Shown here: piece after piece, positions 42,746 through 51,571 of the stretch
Layout of the letters: every line of letters starts with the position of its first letter
How positions within the stretch are numbered: the stretch's first letter is position 1
Source: Pseudomonadota bacterium
Lineage (GTDB): Bacteria > Myxococcota_A > Polyangia > Polyangiales > Polyangiaceae
Assembly (NCBI GenBank): GCA_023402175.1
Contig: JAEXCN010000062.1
Location: 1 to 64,000 of the forward strand
DNA length: 64,000 nucleotides
Direction of reading: 5' to 3'
Translations under genes and position numbers: made by a program
The notes under the pieces: model-generated
Told to the model about the DNA's origin: nothing
Seen by the model: the letters and a program-made list of their open reading frames with translations, nothing else
The model's database searches: none

Positions 42746-43016
42746 CTTCCCGAGATCGATGGCCGCGGTCCGCGTGAAGACTCGCCACGGCGCTCGAGCG
42801 CGCCGGAGTATGCCGTTGCGGATACTCAGCGTTACGCTCGCGCTTGCGCGGGACGGGCGCCGGACCTATCGGAGGAGGCCCGGCGGAAGTCTCAAATGCG
42901 CGGCCTTTCAGGGTTTACTTGCGACCGGGCGCGCGCGCCGCTACGAACTGAAGCTCTTCGGTACGGGGCAGTGGGCGCCCGCGCCGACACTCGCGGGGAG
43001 CGAGGCAAAGGGGTTC

Positions 43017-43775
43017 ATGTTCGAGAAGTCACGTTGGTACTCGTCTCGTTTGCAGTGCGACACGACGCTGGCTCGGTGGGGGCACGAAGGCCAGCCCGTT
43101 CTCGTCTTTCCGACGGCGGGAGGCGATGCGGAGGAGATCGATCGGTTCCTGATGATCCGCGTTCTCGAGCCGCTCCTCGCGGCCGGACGCATCAAGATCT
43201 ACTCGTGTGACAGCGTCGCCGGGCGTGTGTTCTTCGACAAGAGCCACAGCCCCGAGCACCGCATGTACATCACGAACCAGTTCCACCAGTACGTGAAGCA
43301 CGAGGTGGTCCCCGCGATCCGCACGGACTGCAGGACGGAGGACATCCCGATCTGGGCAGCCGGTGCGTCGATCGGTGCGTTCCACGCCGTGGCCGTCACC
43401 TGCCGTTTCCCGGACGTCTTCCATCGCGCGCTCGGGATGAGCGGCACCTACGACATCCTCCGGCTCATCGACTACCCGCAGCCGACCGACTACTTCCAAG
43501 TCTCCTCTCCGCTTCATTTCGTCCCGACGCTGTCCGGGCCTCATCTCGACGTCCTCCGCACCCGCTACATCCATCTCGCCTCGGGCGAAGGAAAGTGGGA
43601 GAACATTGGAGAGAGCTTCCGGATGGGGAAGGTCCTGGGGGACAAGGGGATTCCGAACTGGGTCGAGTCGTGGGGCAACGTCGACCACGACTGGGTGACC
43701 TGGCGCGCGAACCTCCCGCGGTACCTCGAGCAGTGGACCTCGCCGGACCAGCGTCAGGCGGCGGCGAATGTCTGA
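43017..43775 (+). CDS. Esterase D/Fes-type alpha/beta hydrolase
   Basis: A 252-residue cytosolic hydrolase starting MFEKSRWYSSRLQCDTTLAR at an ATG preceded by AAAGGGG. Motifs are PVLVFPTAGGDAEEIDRF, the nucleophile elbow AAGASIGAFHA (Ser near 118) and a terminal catalytic His in NVDHDWVTW (near 224), where the order and spacing parallel the esterase at 19000-20187 (GASFGA, GHNWENW). It lacks the N-terminal E-set domain of that protein. Its 3' end overlaps the next gene by eight bases, so it forms an operon with the GCS-like and AstE-like genes. Confidence 0.86.
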   Translation: MFEKSRWYSSRLQCDTTLARWGHEGQPVLVFPTAGGDAEEIDRFLMIRVLEPLLAAGRIKIYSCDSVAGRVFFDKSHSPEHRMYITNQFHQYVKHEVVPAIRTDCRTEDIPIWAAGASIGAFHAVAVTCRFPDVFHRALGMSGTYDILRLIDYPQPTDYFQVSSPLHFVPTLSGPHLDVLRTRYIHLASGEGKWENIGESFRMGKVLGDKGIPNWVESWGNVDHDWVTWRANLPRYLEQWTSPDQRQAAANV

Positions 43776-45972
43776 AATCGAAGTCGGTCCGAAAACCGAG
43801 AAGACCATGGCGGGCGAGCTCGAAGGCCCCGAGCGCGCGCGCTACGTCCGGGCGCTGCTCGGCGATCTTCGCGCCCTCGAGCGAATGCTCGCCGAGGGGG
43901 TGTTCGAAAAGGGCGTGTCGACGATCGGCGCGGAGCAGGAGATGTTCCTCGTCGATCACGCCTACAACGCGTCACCGACTGCGCTCGAGGTGATCGACAA
44001 GGTCGCCGATCCGCACTTCACGACGGAGCTCGGTCTCTTCAACCTCGAGCTGAACGCCGATCCGCAGCCGCTCGAAGGAGCGGGGCTCGCGCGGATGGAA
44101 GCGCAGCTCACGACGCTCTACGCGCGCGCGCAGAAGGTCGCCGCCGAGCTGCACGTCCAGCCCGTGCTCACCGGCATCCTTCCGACGCTCGCGCGCACGG
44201 ACCTGTCGATCGACAACATGGTCCCGAACCCGCGTTACCTCACGCTGAACCGCGTGATGCGGCAGGCGAAAGGCGACGGCTACGACATCTCGATCAAGGG
44301 CCTCGACGAGCTCGTCGCCAAGCACGACTCGCTCATGTTCGAGGCGTGCAATGCGAGCTTCCAGGTCCATCTGCAGTCGCTCGATCCGAGCCGCTTCGGC
44401 CACGACTACGACGTCGCGCAGCTCGTGATCGCGCCGACGCTCGCCATCGGGACCAACTCGCCGATGCTGCTCGGCAAGCGGCTCTGGGCGGAGACGCGCA
44501 TCGCGCTGTTCGAGCAGTCGTGCGACATCCGCACACGAACGCTGCATGCGCGGCAGGACCAGGCGCGCGTCTCCTTCGGCAAGGGATGGGCGACGCGAGG
44601 CGGCGCGGTCGGCATCTTCAAGGAGAACGTCACGCGCTTCCGTCCGCTCGTCGGGATGAGCGTCGACGAGGACTCGATGAAGGTCCTCGACGGGGGCGGC
44701 ATCCCCGAGCTCCGCGCGCTGCGTCTCCACAACGGGACCATCTATCGCTGGAACCGCGCCTGTTACGGCATCTCCGCGAGCGGCAAGCCGCACCTTCGCG
44801 TCGAGCTTCGCGCGCTGCCTTCGGGACCGTCGATCCTCGACGAGGTGGCGAACGCGGCGTTCTGGCTCGGGCTGATGCGCGAGCTGACGGCGACGATCGA
44901 AGACCTGCCTTCGCGCATGGACTTCGATCAGGCGCAGGCGAACTTCTACAACGCTGCGCGCGATGGTCTCGCAGCGCGCTTCTCGTGGCTCGACGGCGAG
45001 GAGGTGATCGCGCAGCCGTTCGTGCTCGATCGACTGCTGCCCATCGCCGAGGCGGGGCTCGCGCGCGCGGGCGTCGACGACGCGGACGTGAAGAAGTACC
45101 TCGGCGTCGTCGAGAGGCGCGTGCGGACGCTCCACAGCGGATCGCGCTGGGCGCTCCGCTCGCTCGCCGACATGAAGCCGAAGGGGACGCCCGGCGAGCA
45201 CCTCGCCGCGCTCGTCGCCGCGACGATCGCGCGTCAGGAGACAGGTCGTCCGGTCGCCGACTGGGAGCGTGCGCGCCTCGACGAGGTCCCGGCGCGCCGG
45301 ACAGGATGGGCGAAGGTCTCGCAGTACATGCAGACCGACCTCATCATCGTGCACCCGAACGATCCGATCGAGCTCGCGGCCGACATCATGAGCTGGGAGC
45401 GCATCCGCCATCTTCCCGTCGAGGACGAAAGCGGAAAGCTCGTCGGCCTCGTCACGTCGCGCGCGGTGCTGCGGCACTTCGCGAACCTGCCAGGCGCGCG
45501 ATCGGAGAGCTCAGCCATGCTTCCCCGATCCGATAGCTCGGCCATGCTGCCGCCGGCGGAGAGCTCGGCTTCTCTTGTCTCCGACATCCTGGAGCGAAGC
45601 GGAAGGACGGAGGATGTCGGGGGGTTCAGGGGGGCTCGCCCCCCTGAGCGTGAGGACATCCTGGAGCGTAGCGGAAGGACGGAGGCGACACCGCCGCCGA
45701 GCGTGACGGTCGGCGAGGTGATGAAGCGGGAACTCGTCACCGTTTCGCCAGATACGCCGACGCTCGACGCGATTTCCTCGATGCGGCGGCATCGAATTGG
45801 ATGCTTGCCTGTCGTGAAGGATGGACGCATCGTTGCCATGGTCATGGAGGAAGACTTCATGGGCATCGCTGCGGATCTCCTCGAAGAGAGGATCGGCGCC
45901 CGGGAGGAGGGGGTGACCCATATCGCCGCAGCCGACGACAAGGAGGGGGAGCCGAGGAGGCAAACTCGATGA
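43768..45972 (+). CDS. Glutamate-cysteine-ligase-like protein with C-terminal CBS motifs
   Basis: A 734-residue fusion. Residues about 40-500 are a GCS2-type carboxylate-amine ligase: STIGAEQEMFLVD near 51 (metal Glu), LGLFNLELNADPQ near 88, LFEQSCDIRTRT and HLRVELRALPSGPS near 345. Residues about 515-720 hold two CBS motifs (VHPNDPIELAADIMSWERI; VSPDTPTLDAISSMRRHRIG), with a low-complexity insertion between them. CBS pairs sense adenosyl ligands. The substrate is not cysteine for certain; many GCS2 paralogues join other amines. It overlaps the esterase and AstE-like genes on both sides (ATG overlaps). Confidence 0.88.
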   Translation: MSEIEVGPKTEKTMAGELEGPERARYVRALLGDLRALERMLAEGVFEKGVSTIGAEQEMFLVDHAYNASPTALEVIDKVADPHFTTELGLFNLELNADPQPLEGAGLARMEAQLTTLYARAQKVAAELHVQPVLTGILPTLARTDLSIDNMVPNPRYLTLNRVMRQAKGDGYDISIKGLDELVAKHDSLMFEACNASFQVHLQSLDPSRFGHDYDVAQLVIAPTLAIGTNSPMLLGKRLWAETRIALFEQSCDIRTRTLHARQDQARVSFGKGWATRGGAVGIFKENVTRFRPLVGMSVDEDSMKVLDGGGIPELRALRLHNGTIYRWNRACYGISASGKPHLRVELRALPSGPSILDEVANAAFWLGLMRELTATIEDLPSRMDFDQAQANFYNAARDGLAARFSWLDGEEVIAQPFVLDRLLPIAEAGLARAGVDDADVKKYLGVVERRVRTLHSGSRWALRSLADMKPKGTPGEHLAALVAATIARQETGRPVADWERARLDEVPARRTGWAKVSQYMQTDLIIVHPNDPIELAADIMSWERIRHLPVEDESGKLVGLVTSRAVLRHFANLPGARSESSAMLPRSDSSAMLPPAESSASLVSDILERSGRTEDVGGFRGARPPEREDILERSGRTEATPPPSVTVGEVMKRELVTVSPDTPTLDAISSMRRHRIGCLPVVKDGRIVAMVMEEDFMGIAADLLEERIGAREEGVTHIAAADDKEGEPRRQTR
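45583..45685 (+). repeat. Repeat element with hairpin inside the CBS linker
   Basis: A 31-base sequence (GACATCCTGGAGCGAAGCGG start) occurs at 45583-45613 and, with one base changed, at 45655-45685. Between them lies a perfect hairpin CAGGGGGG-CTCG-CCCCCCTG (45627-45646). The whole stays in frame and codes DILERSGRTE twice. Composition and structure look like a mobile or intergenic repeat that entered the coding region between the two CBS motifs. Confidence 0.8.
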
Positions 45973-47132
45973 GCGTCGTGCACGAGCTTCCAGAGGGGCG
46001 AGAAATTGGGCGTATCCTCGGAGACGCCCCCGGGCCGACGCTGATCGCCGTCGCCGGCATCCACGGTAACGAGCCCGCCGGTGTCGGCGCTGCGCGTCGT
46101 GTCCTCGCGACGCTCGCGCGGCGGCAGGGCAGGATGGTCGGCGAGCTCGTCGCCCTGGCGGGCAATCTCGGTGCGATGCGTCAAGGCGTTCGTTACCGCG
46201 AGCGCGATCTGAACCGCGTCTGGACGAAGGCACGTATCGCGGATGTCGAAGCGCGTGCGAGGTCTGGCGCCCCGCTCGACGCCGAGGACGAGGAGCAGAT
46301 CGAGCTGCTGCGCGCGATCCGCGCCGCGATCGCGCGAGCTCGCGGTCCCGTCTACCTGATCGATCTCCACACGACGAGCGCACACGGCCTCCCGTTCGTG
46401 CTGTTTGGTGAAACGCTGAAGCAGCGAAGGTTCACGAGCGCGTTCCCGCTTCCGCTGATGGTCGGGCTCGAGGAGCAGCTCGACGGCGTCCTTTCGTCGT
46501 ACTGGACCACGCAGGGCATCGTCACGTGCGGCGTCGAAGGCGGCCAGCACGACGATCCAGGCTCGATCGACAACCTCGAAGCAGTGCTCCTCCTCGGTGC
46601 GGAGTCCGCCGGTCTCCTCGGACCAGGCATCACCGCGGAGACCGGGGCGGCCTACGCGCTCCTCGAGCGACGTCGTGGTGATCTGCCGCGCGTGATGGAG
46701 GTCGTCTCGCGCCGCGCGATCACGCCCGCCGACGAGTTCGTCATGGAGCCGGGCTTCTTGAACCTTGCGCGCGCCCGCGCGGGGCAGCTCCTCGCGCGCG
46801 ACAAGAGCGGCCCGATCCGCGCGTCGAAGGACGGCTTCGTGATCCTTCCGTTGTACCAGGGGCAGGGAGCCGACGGCTTCTTCTGGGGACGCGAGCTCAG
46901 CCCTGCGCGCATGCGCGTGTCCGAAGCGTTGCGGCACATGAAGCTCGATCGCTTCCTCCATATGCTTCCGGGGATCCGGCGCGATCCGGCAGAGCCCTCG
47001 AGGCTCGTCGTCGAGGAGCGCGCGAGCCAGGTCTACCGGCTCGACATGTTCCACATGCTCGGCTACCGCCGCGTGCGCAAGGAGTCCGCGCGCCTCGTGA
47101 TCGAGCGGCAGGTCGAAGGCGCCGCGGAGTAG
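45969..47132 (+). CDS. Succinylglutamate desuccinylase/aspartoacylase (AstE/ASPA)-like
   Basis: A 387-residue zinc-dependent deacylase/carboxypeptidase fold. IAVAGIHGNEPAGVGAARRV near 28-46 gives the first zinc ligands (His, Glu), VRYRERDLNRVW near 75 is the substrate Arg/Asn block, and VYLIDLHTTSAHGLP near 130 gives the third ligand His. The C-terminal part (about 260-387) is an additional domain. Such enzymes cleave N-acyl groups or amide bonds of acidic amino acids. ATGA overlap with the GCS-like gene implies one pathway: a ligase that makes an amide and a hydrolase that cleaves or edits it. The 289-base gap after it has nothing recognised. Confidence 0.86.
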   Translation: MSVVHELPEGREIGRILGDAPGPTLIAVAGIHGNEPAGVGAARRVLATLARRQGRMVGELVALAGNLGAMRQGVRYRERDLNRVWTKARIADVEARARSGAPLDAEDEEQIELLRAIRAAIARARGPVYLIDLHTTSAHGLPFVLFGETLKQRRFTSAFPLPLMVGLEEQLDGVLSSYWTTQGIVTCGVEGGQHDDPGSIDNLEAVLLLGAESAGLLGPGITAETGAAYALLERRRGDLPRVMEVVSRRAITPADEFVMEPGFLNLARARAGQLLARDKSGPIRASKDGFVILPLYQGQGADGFFWGRELSPARMRVSEALRHMKLDRFLHMLPGIRRDPAEPSRLVVEERASQVYRLDMFHMLGYRRVRKESARLVIERQVEGAAE

Positions 47133-47421
47133 GCAGCTCCGGGAAGCCCGACGCGCGCGCGAGAGAGAGCAGCGCGAACGCGACAACGCGACAAGGCCGA
47201 GGCCGGCCGCGAAGGACGCGATCCGGAGCGGCGCGGACGAGAGCCCTCAGTCGTCGCATGATCCCGCCCTCGACTGAGTCCCCACGGACTCAGCGGTCGA
47301 GCGGACGAAGATCCACGGAGCGCGGGCACGGCGTTCTCCTCCCAGGTAGCCGCGGCGCGTAAATCGAGCGGAGTGACCGACGCCCCAGGTCGAGGGCACG
47401 TCTCTTGAACCGCAGCTGCCC

Positions 47422-48435
47422 ATGGGCCGCGGACCGATCCTCGCGGCGTGTGTGCTCGCGGCGATCGGCTCGGCGTTCGCTTCGAGCGCGGACGCGGCTC
47501 CGTCGCGAGCGAACGCGCGGGCAACGAGCTCGGCGCAGCCGTCGGCGAAGAAGAAGAGCCGGCCTGTGCGGCCCGCAGCGCATGGATCCCGCTCGACCTC
47601 GACCACGACACCTGCTCGCAGCGCGGCGTCGAGCTCGCCGCCGATCACTGCTCCTCCGACAGCGCCTGCGACCCCGGCTGCGTCCGGTCCGCCGACGCCG
47701 TGGAGCGACGGTCGGGTGTGGACGACGACGTTTCCGGCGGACGCGCGAGCAGCGTCAGCATCGACATCGGCAGCCACGACAGCGACCGACGACGATGCGC
47801 CGAGCGGGGCACGACCGGAGCCTGGTGCTCCGGGGCCGAGCCGGAAGCCGACGACGTCCGTGACGGCAGGCGAGGGCGATCACGTCCTCCAGCCACGGCC
47901 GCAACCGCGCCGGCGCGTGACCGTGGGCTTGAACCCGCTGCCGCTGATCGCCGGGCGTTACGGGCTGAACGTCGAGCTCGTCCCGTCCCATCACCACGCG
48001 CTCGTCGCGAGCGCATGGCTTCAGACGTTCACTCCGTCGATGCTCCGCGTGCTCATGCCGAGCGAGATCGACGTGAGCAAAGGCGCCGACGCGCGCTTCG
48101 GCGGCGAGCTCGGATATCGCCTCTACGCGGGGGCAGAGGGCGCGCAGGGGCTCTTTGCCGGGATCTCCGGCGTCGCGATGCCGATCGTGTATCCACGCGT
48201 GTCGCCCGATCTGAAGACCGAGGTGCTCTCGTTCCACGCCTACGGCGGAGCGATCGACGTCGGCGCGCAGGCGATCACGAGCTCCGGCTTCACAATCGGC
48301 GGCGGGCTCGGCGTCATGTATCTCGCGTACACGCCTCCGCACTCTGCGACGCCGCCAGCGGACCTCGCGATCCCGTCGATCCCCGAGCCGCACGTGCTCC
48401 CGCGCTTGCTCCTGTCGGCGGGCTGGTCGTTCTGA
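47422..48435 (+). CDS. Outer-membrane beta-barrel protein with disordered N-terminal linker
   Basis: A 337-residue exported protein. The signal peptide (1-26, MGRGPILAACVLAAIGSAFA then SSADA) is followed by about 130 residues rich in Ala, Ser, Thr and Pro, and a C-terminal half of alternating beta strands (VGLNPLPLIAGRYGLNVEL, FGGELGYRLYAG, GGGLGVMYLAYT) ending in LLSAGWSF. The terminal Phe is typical of barrel assembly signals. An OmpA-like small barrel of unknown function is likely. The gene ends 24 bases from the convergent lipoprotein gene. Confidence 0.8.
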   Translation: MGRGPILAACVLAAIGSAFASSADAAPSRANARATSSAQPSAKKKSRPVRPAAHGSRSTSTTTPARSAASSSPPITAPPTAPATPAASGPPTPWSDGRVWTTTFPADARAASASTSAATTATDDDAPSGARPEPGAPGPSRKPTTSVTAGEGDHVLQPRPQPRRRVTVGLNPLPLIAGRYGLNVELVPSHHHALVASAWLQTFTPSMLRVLMPSEIDVSKGADARFGGELGYRLYAGAEGAQGLFAGISGVAMPIVYPRVSPDLKTEVLSFHAYGGAIDVGAQAITSSGFTIGGGLGVMYLAYTPPHSATPPADLAIPSIPEPHVLPRLLLSAGWSF

Positions 48436-48459
48436 GCGACGTTCGGTCGTCGGTGAGCG

Positions 48460-49401
48460 TCAGCGCGCGAGGCGCTTCACCTTGTTCTGCGTGCCCCAGT
48501 AGAGGAAGTTGTCGTCGACGGCGACCTGCGTGACGTTCGCTTGGCCGGCCACGAGGACGACCTCGTCGGTGCCGTCCGCCTTGCTGCGGTGGATCGATCC
48601 GTCGGCGTTGTTGACCCAGTACAGCTGCTCGCTCGAATCGAACGTGAGGCAGTTCGGGTTCAACTGGTCGTGCTTGACGACCGTGTTCACCGTGCCGATC
48701 TTCGGCCGCCTGTAGATGAACCCTGAACGCGCGCCGGACGTCGTGAAGTAGACGTCGTTCGCGGTCGCCGCGACACCCCAGGGGAACGCGACGCCTTCCT
48801 TCCCGGTCAGGTAGTCGACTCCTCCGGCACCGGCATAGAGCGCGGAGACGATGCGGTTGCCCGCGAAGTCGGCCGCATAGACGACCGTCTTGCTCGGATC
48901 GACCGAGACGCACCCGGTCACGCCGGTCGCGACCAGCACGTCGGTCCCCGTCGAGATCCGGAATCGGTGCAGGTCCGGTCCGGTGTACCAGACGTACGTG
49001 TCGTCGACCGTCAGCTGCCGCGCCGCCTGCGTCGTCGTCACGAGGTCGGTGGGGTTCGATCCGTCGAGGCCCGCACTGACGATCGTCTTCGAGGTCTCGT
49101 TGATGAAGTACAGGGCCTGCGACGAGATGGCGACCGCGCGTACGGTCTGCCCCAACGGGAGGACGACGAGATCCGTCGGCGTGCAGGTCGCGCTGCCGTC
49201 GCACGCTGGTGCGTCGGACGACGCGTCCTCGATGACGTCGCTACCTGCGTCGACCGGTGCAGCCTCGCGGCCTCCGTCGCCCGGACCGCCGGACGACGAG
49301 GAGCTGCCTTCCGTTCCGACGACGGAGAGCCCACATCCGATCATCGCAACGGCGAGGGTGGAGAGCGCGAGGTGACGGCGGAAGCTCCGCTGACCCGACA
49401 T
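48460..49401 (-). CDS. Lipoprotein with beta-propeller-like repeats
   Basis: A 313-residue lipoprotein: signal with lipobox MIGC near residue 23, a Ser/Gly/Asp-rich linker to about 65, then repeated strands of the type YVWYTGPDLHRFRISTG, NDVYFTTSGARSGFIYR and QLYWVNNADGSIHRS. These LY(W/F) blades are seen in DUF5050/YWTD-like propellers. It is not next to a riboswitch, unlike the propeller at 23920-25143, and its ligand is unknown. Confidence 0.82.
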   Translation of the reverse strand: MSGQRSFRRHLALSTLAVAMIGCGLSVVGTEGSSSSSGGPGDGGREAAPVDAGSDVIEDASSDAPACDGSATCTPTDLVVLPLGQTVRAVAISSQALYFINETSKTIVSAGLDGSNPTDLVTTTQAARQLTVDDTYVWYTGPDLHRFRISTGTDVLVATGVTGCVSVDPSKTVVYAADFAGNRIVSALYAGAGGVDYLTGKEGVAFPWGVAATANDVYFTTSGARSGFIYRRPKIGTVNTVVKHDQLNPNCLTFDSSEQLYWVNNADGSIHRSKADGTDEVVLVAGQANVTQVAVDDNFLYWGTQNKVKRLAR

Positions 49402-49426
49402 CGGGCCATGATAACCGGTGCTGGAC

Positions 49427-50239
49427 TCAGTCAGCTACCAGCTGATCGATCCCCAGCCGACGAGGGCATTCGGGGTCGACGGCCGCGAGCCGACGGCCGA
49501 GCTCGTCGACCTTCGCGCGGAGGACGGCGTCCGAGCCGATTCGAGCCTTGACGACAGGCGCGCGGCTGACTGCGAACGCGAACGTCTCGGCCTTGTCCTC
49601 TTCGGCGCCGCTCGTCGCGTAAGCGGACACGAAGCCAGGCAGGTCGTTCGCCGGGCGAGCGGCCCATGCACCGCGAAGCGTGCGCCCGCCGGACCCGTAG
49701 GCGAATCCGGCGGCGTTCATCGCGCTCCATTCCGGATCCGGGCATACACGCCCGTCGTCGACGAGATCGAAGAAGTGAAAGATCTCGTGATGCAGGCTGC
49801 GTACGAGATCGCTCTCTGCGCTCGAGCCGTCGATCAACATCAACCCGCCGACGTTCGGGAGTGACGGAATGGGCGTGTCGTTCTCGGCGAGGCTCTCGGT
49901 GACGACGACACCCGCAAGACGAACCTTCCGCAGGAAGCTCCCTGAGTAGCGACCGAGCTCACGAGCGACGATCGACGACGCGATGGCGAAGCGCCCGGGC
50001 GAAGGTCGTTCGCCGTGGACCGGGCCATTGGCGAGCCCGAGCACGAAGGGCTTCGTGGGCTCGAGCAGCGCTACTGCGCCTGCGTGGCCTCGGACGACGA
50101 ACCCGAAGCTCGTCACATCGCTCGGAAGCGGCAGATTGTCGTCGGCGGCGCCTTCGGCGCTCCGCGTGGCGACGACGCCGATCCCACCCGCGAACGCGAG
50201 CGCGGCGACGACGAACACGGCGGGAGGAGACGGCCGCAA
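49427..50239 (-). CDS. Secreted zinc metallopeptidase-like protein
   Basis: A 270-residue protein with a hydrophobic export segment (residues 5-25, PAVFVVAALAFAGGIGVVA) and a HExxH motif in LHHEIFHFFD near 148-157, followed by WSAMNAAGFAYGSGGRTL. The pattern resembles putative zinc-binding metallopeptidases (DUF4157/anthrax-toxin-lethal-factor-like group). No longer frame has a good start; TTG at 50237-50239 is chosen because it yields a compact signal peptide, so the start is tentative. A GAEEDKAE helix after the motif may give the third ligand. Confidence 0.7.
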   Translation of the reverse strand: MRPSPPAVFVVAALAFAGGIGVVATRSAEGAADDNLPLPSDVTSFGFVVRGHAGAVALLEPTKPFVLGLANGPVHGERPSPGRFAIASSIVARELGRYSGSFLRKVRLAGVVVTESLAENDTPIPSLPNVGGLMLIDGSSAESDLVRSLHHEIFHFFDLVDDGRVCPDPEWSAMNAAGFAYGSGGRTLRGAWAARPANDLPGFVSAYATSGAEEDKAETFAFAVSRAPVVKARIGSDAVLRAKVDELGRRLAAVDPECPRRLGIDQLVAD

Positions 50240-50376
50240 GCTCTGGATCCTAGCAGACGGAGGACGAGCGTTGGCGCACGAGGCTCGGACACCCGAGCAC
50301 CCGACGACCTTTGGGGCGAGGCGGGCGCCGGCCTCGCGTGCGCCCGCAGTCGCGTGTCTCCCGTGAGGCCGTTCGC

Positions 50377-51204
50377 TCAGCCCGTACGTTGCATCGCGAC
50401 CGGCGGCGGGGCCGTCGTTGCTGCGTCGCGCTCGAGGCCCATGCGCTCGGCGACGCCGTCGCGGTAGCGATGCCAGCGGACGAGGGCGTCCATGCACGTG
50501 TTCACGACGACGTTCGCGATCTCCGGGTCGGTCGTGTGGTCGAGGAGGATCTTCCACGCGTCGCCGCGATGGCCTCCCTCGACGTCGCCGTGCGCGCGGA
50601 CGAGCTGCATTGCTTCGGGCGGGCATCCGTAGTGCACGACGAGCGCGTGCCGCGCGACGGCGTCATCCCCGCGCGGGCGCTTGTACGTACCGGACAGCTC
50701 GGCGCGCTCGTTGACGCTGCCTTCGACGAAGATCGTGAGGAGCGCCGCTGCTGCTTGCCACGGTCCCTGCGCCGCCGTCGCGAAGAGCCAATCCTTGTAC
50801 GAGCGCGCGGCGGGGTGCAGATCGGAGTCACCTCGCGTCCCGCCTTCGGCGGAGCCGCGACTACCCGGAGTCTCGTCGAACTGCGAGCGCGAGAACCCGA
50901 GGCCTTCCATCATCCGCAGGAACAGCTCGGGATGAGGCGCGCTCTTCGACAGCCCACCCGTCTGCTCTTCGTACAGGTTCTCCGCGAGCGAGCGACGCAC
51001 GTCGATCAGATCGGGCACCTGCCCGAGACAGCGCGCGAGCAGCACGGGGAAGTCACGGACGTAGACCGAGTACTCGTGCCGGAAGTGCTCGAACAGCTGC
51101 GCACGGGACAAACCTGGTCGCGTGAGCGACGGATACGCCCAGTGGTGCTTCTGGTCCATGATCGCGAGGAGACGTTCGACCGTGGGGTGTGTGAGCGGAA
51201 TCAC
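50377..51204 (-). CDS. Haem-oxygenase-like diiron enzyme (PqqC/TenA-fold)
   Basis: A 275-residue alpha-helical protein. Features are HHWAYPSLTRPGLSRAQLFE, then VLLARCLGQVPDLIDVRRSL and AENLYEEQTGG, and a later NERAEL and HYGCPPEAMQLVRAHGDVE helix. The combination of early His/Glu and EE/HxxxxE positions fits the iron-containing redox enzyme (HDO) branch of the TenA/PqqC superfamily. The start is GTG at 51202-51204; the sequence upstream of it is Arg-rich shadow. The chemistry cannot be predicted. Confidence 0.75.
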   Translation of the reverse strand: MIPLTHPTVERLLAIMDQKHHWAYPSLTRPGLSRAQLFEHFRHEYSVYVRDFPVLLARCLGQVPDLIDVRRSLAENLYEEQTGGLSKSAPHPELFLRMMEGLGFSRSQFDETPGSRGSAEGGTRGDSDLHPAARSYKDWLFATAAQGPWQAAAALLTIFVEGSVNERAELSGTYKRPRGDDAVARHALVVHYGCPPEAMQLVRAHGDVEGGHRGDAWKILLDHTTDPEIANVVVNTCMDALVRWHRYRDGVAERMGLERDAATTAPPPVAMQRTG

Positions 51205-51259
51205 GCTTCGATCGTTGCACTCCGATCGGCGTCCGTCACGTTTTCGGACCGGCGTGAGG

Positions 51260-51571
51260 CTACTGGTTAAGCGCGATGGCCGTCGCGAAGGCCCAGGAGA
51301 GGTAAAGCCCGACGACGCTCGCGAGCACGACCGGAACGGTCGCGCGCGCTGCCTCCGCAAAGGCCTTCGCGTACCAGGGCGCAGGGTCGCAGGCGCGAAC
51401 GAACGCCGCACGCGCGGCTCGGGAGGCCTGCGCCTCGACGGCTTCGGACGGCGCGCGCACGGGAAGCGCGCCGAGCTGACGCATGAGGCTGTCCTCGTCG
51501 GCATCCCCGCGGTCTGCGCGTTGCGCTCCGATGACGGCTCCGTCCGTCGTGCTTCGTTCGTCGCGGATCAT
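51260..51571 (-). CDS. Small membrane protein coupled to ECF sigma factor (putative anti-sigma)
   Basis: A 103-residue protein beginning MIRDERSTTDGAVIGAQRAD, with a single transmembrane segment near 78-98 (VPVVLASVVGLYLSWAFATA). Its ATG overlaps the sigma-factor stop (ATGA at 51568-51571). Small single-pass proteins placed immediately after an ECF gene are usually its anti-sigma factor. It lacks a clear zinc-binding HxxxCxxC motif, so the assignment rests on context. Confidence 0.65.
   Translation of the reverse strand: MIRDERSTTDGAVIGAQRADRGDADEDSLMRQLGALPVRAPSEAVEAQASRAARAAFVRACDPAPWYAKAFAEAARATVPVVLASVVGLYLSWAFATAIALNQ

Noticed and set aside
42639..43016. An N-terminal extension of the esterase starting at 42639
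   Set aside because: The added residues translate the hairpin repeats and are Arg-rich; the conserved enzyme begins at 43017 with a ribosome site.
47247..47777. A 176-codon minus-strand frame opposite the barrel protein gene
   Set aside because: It is antisense to the Ala/Ser/Pro-rich linker of the plus-strand gene, which has a good signal peptide and barrel end.
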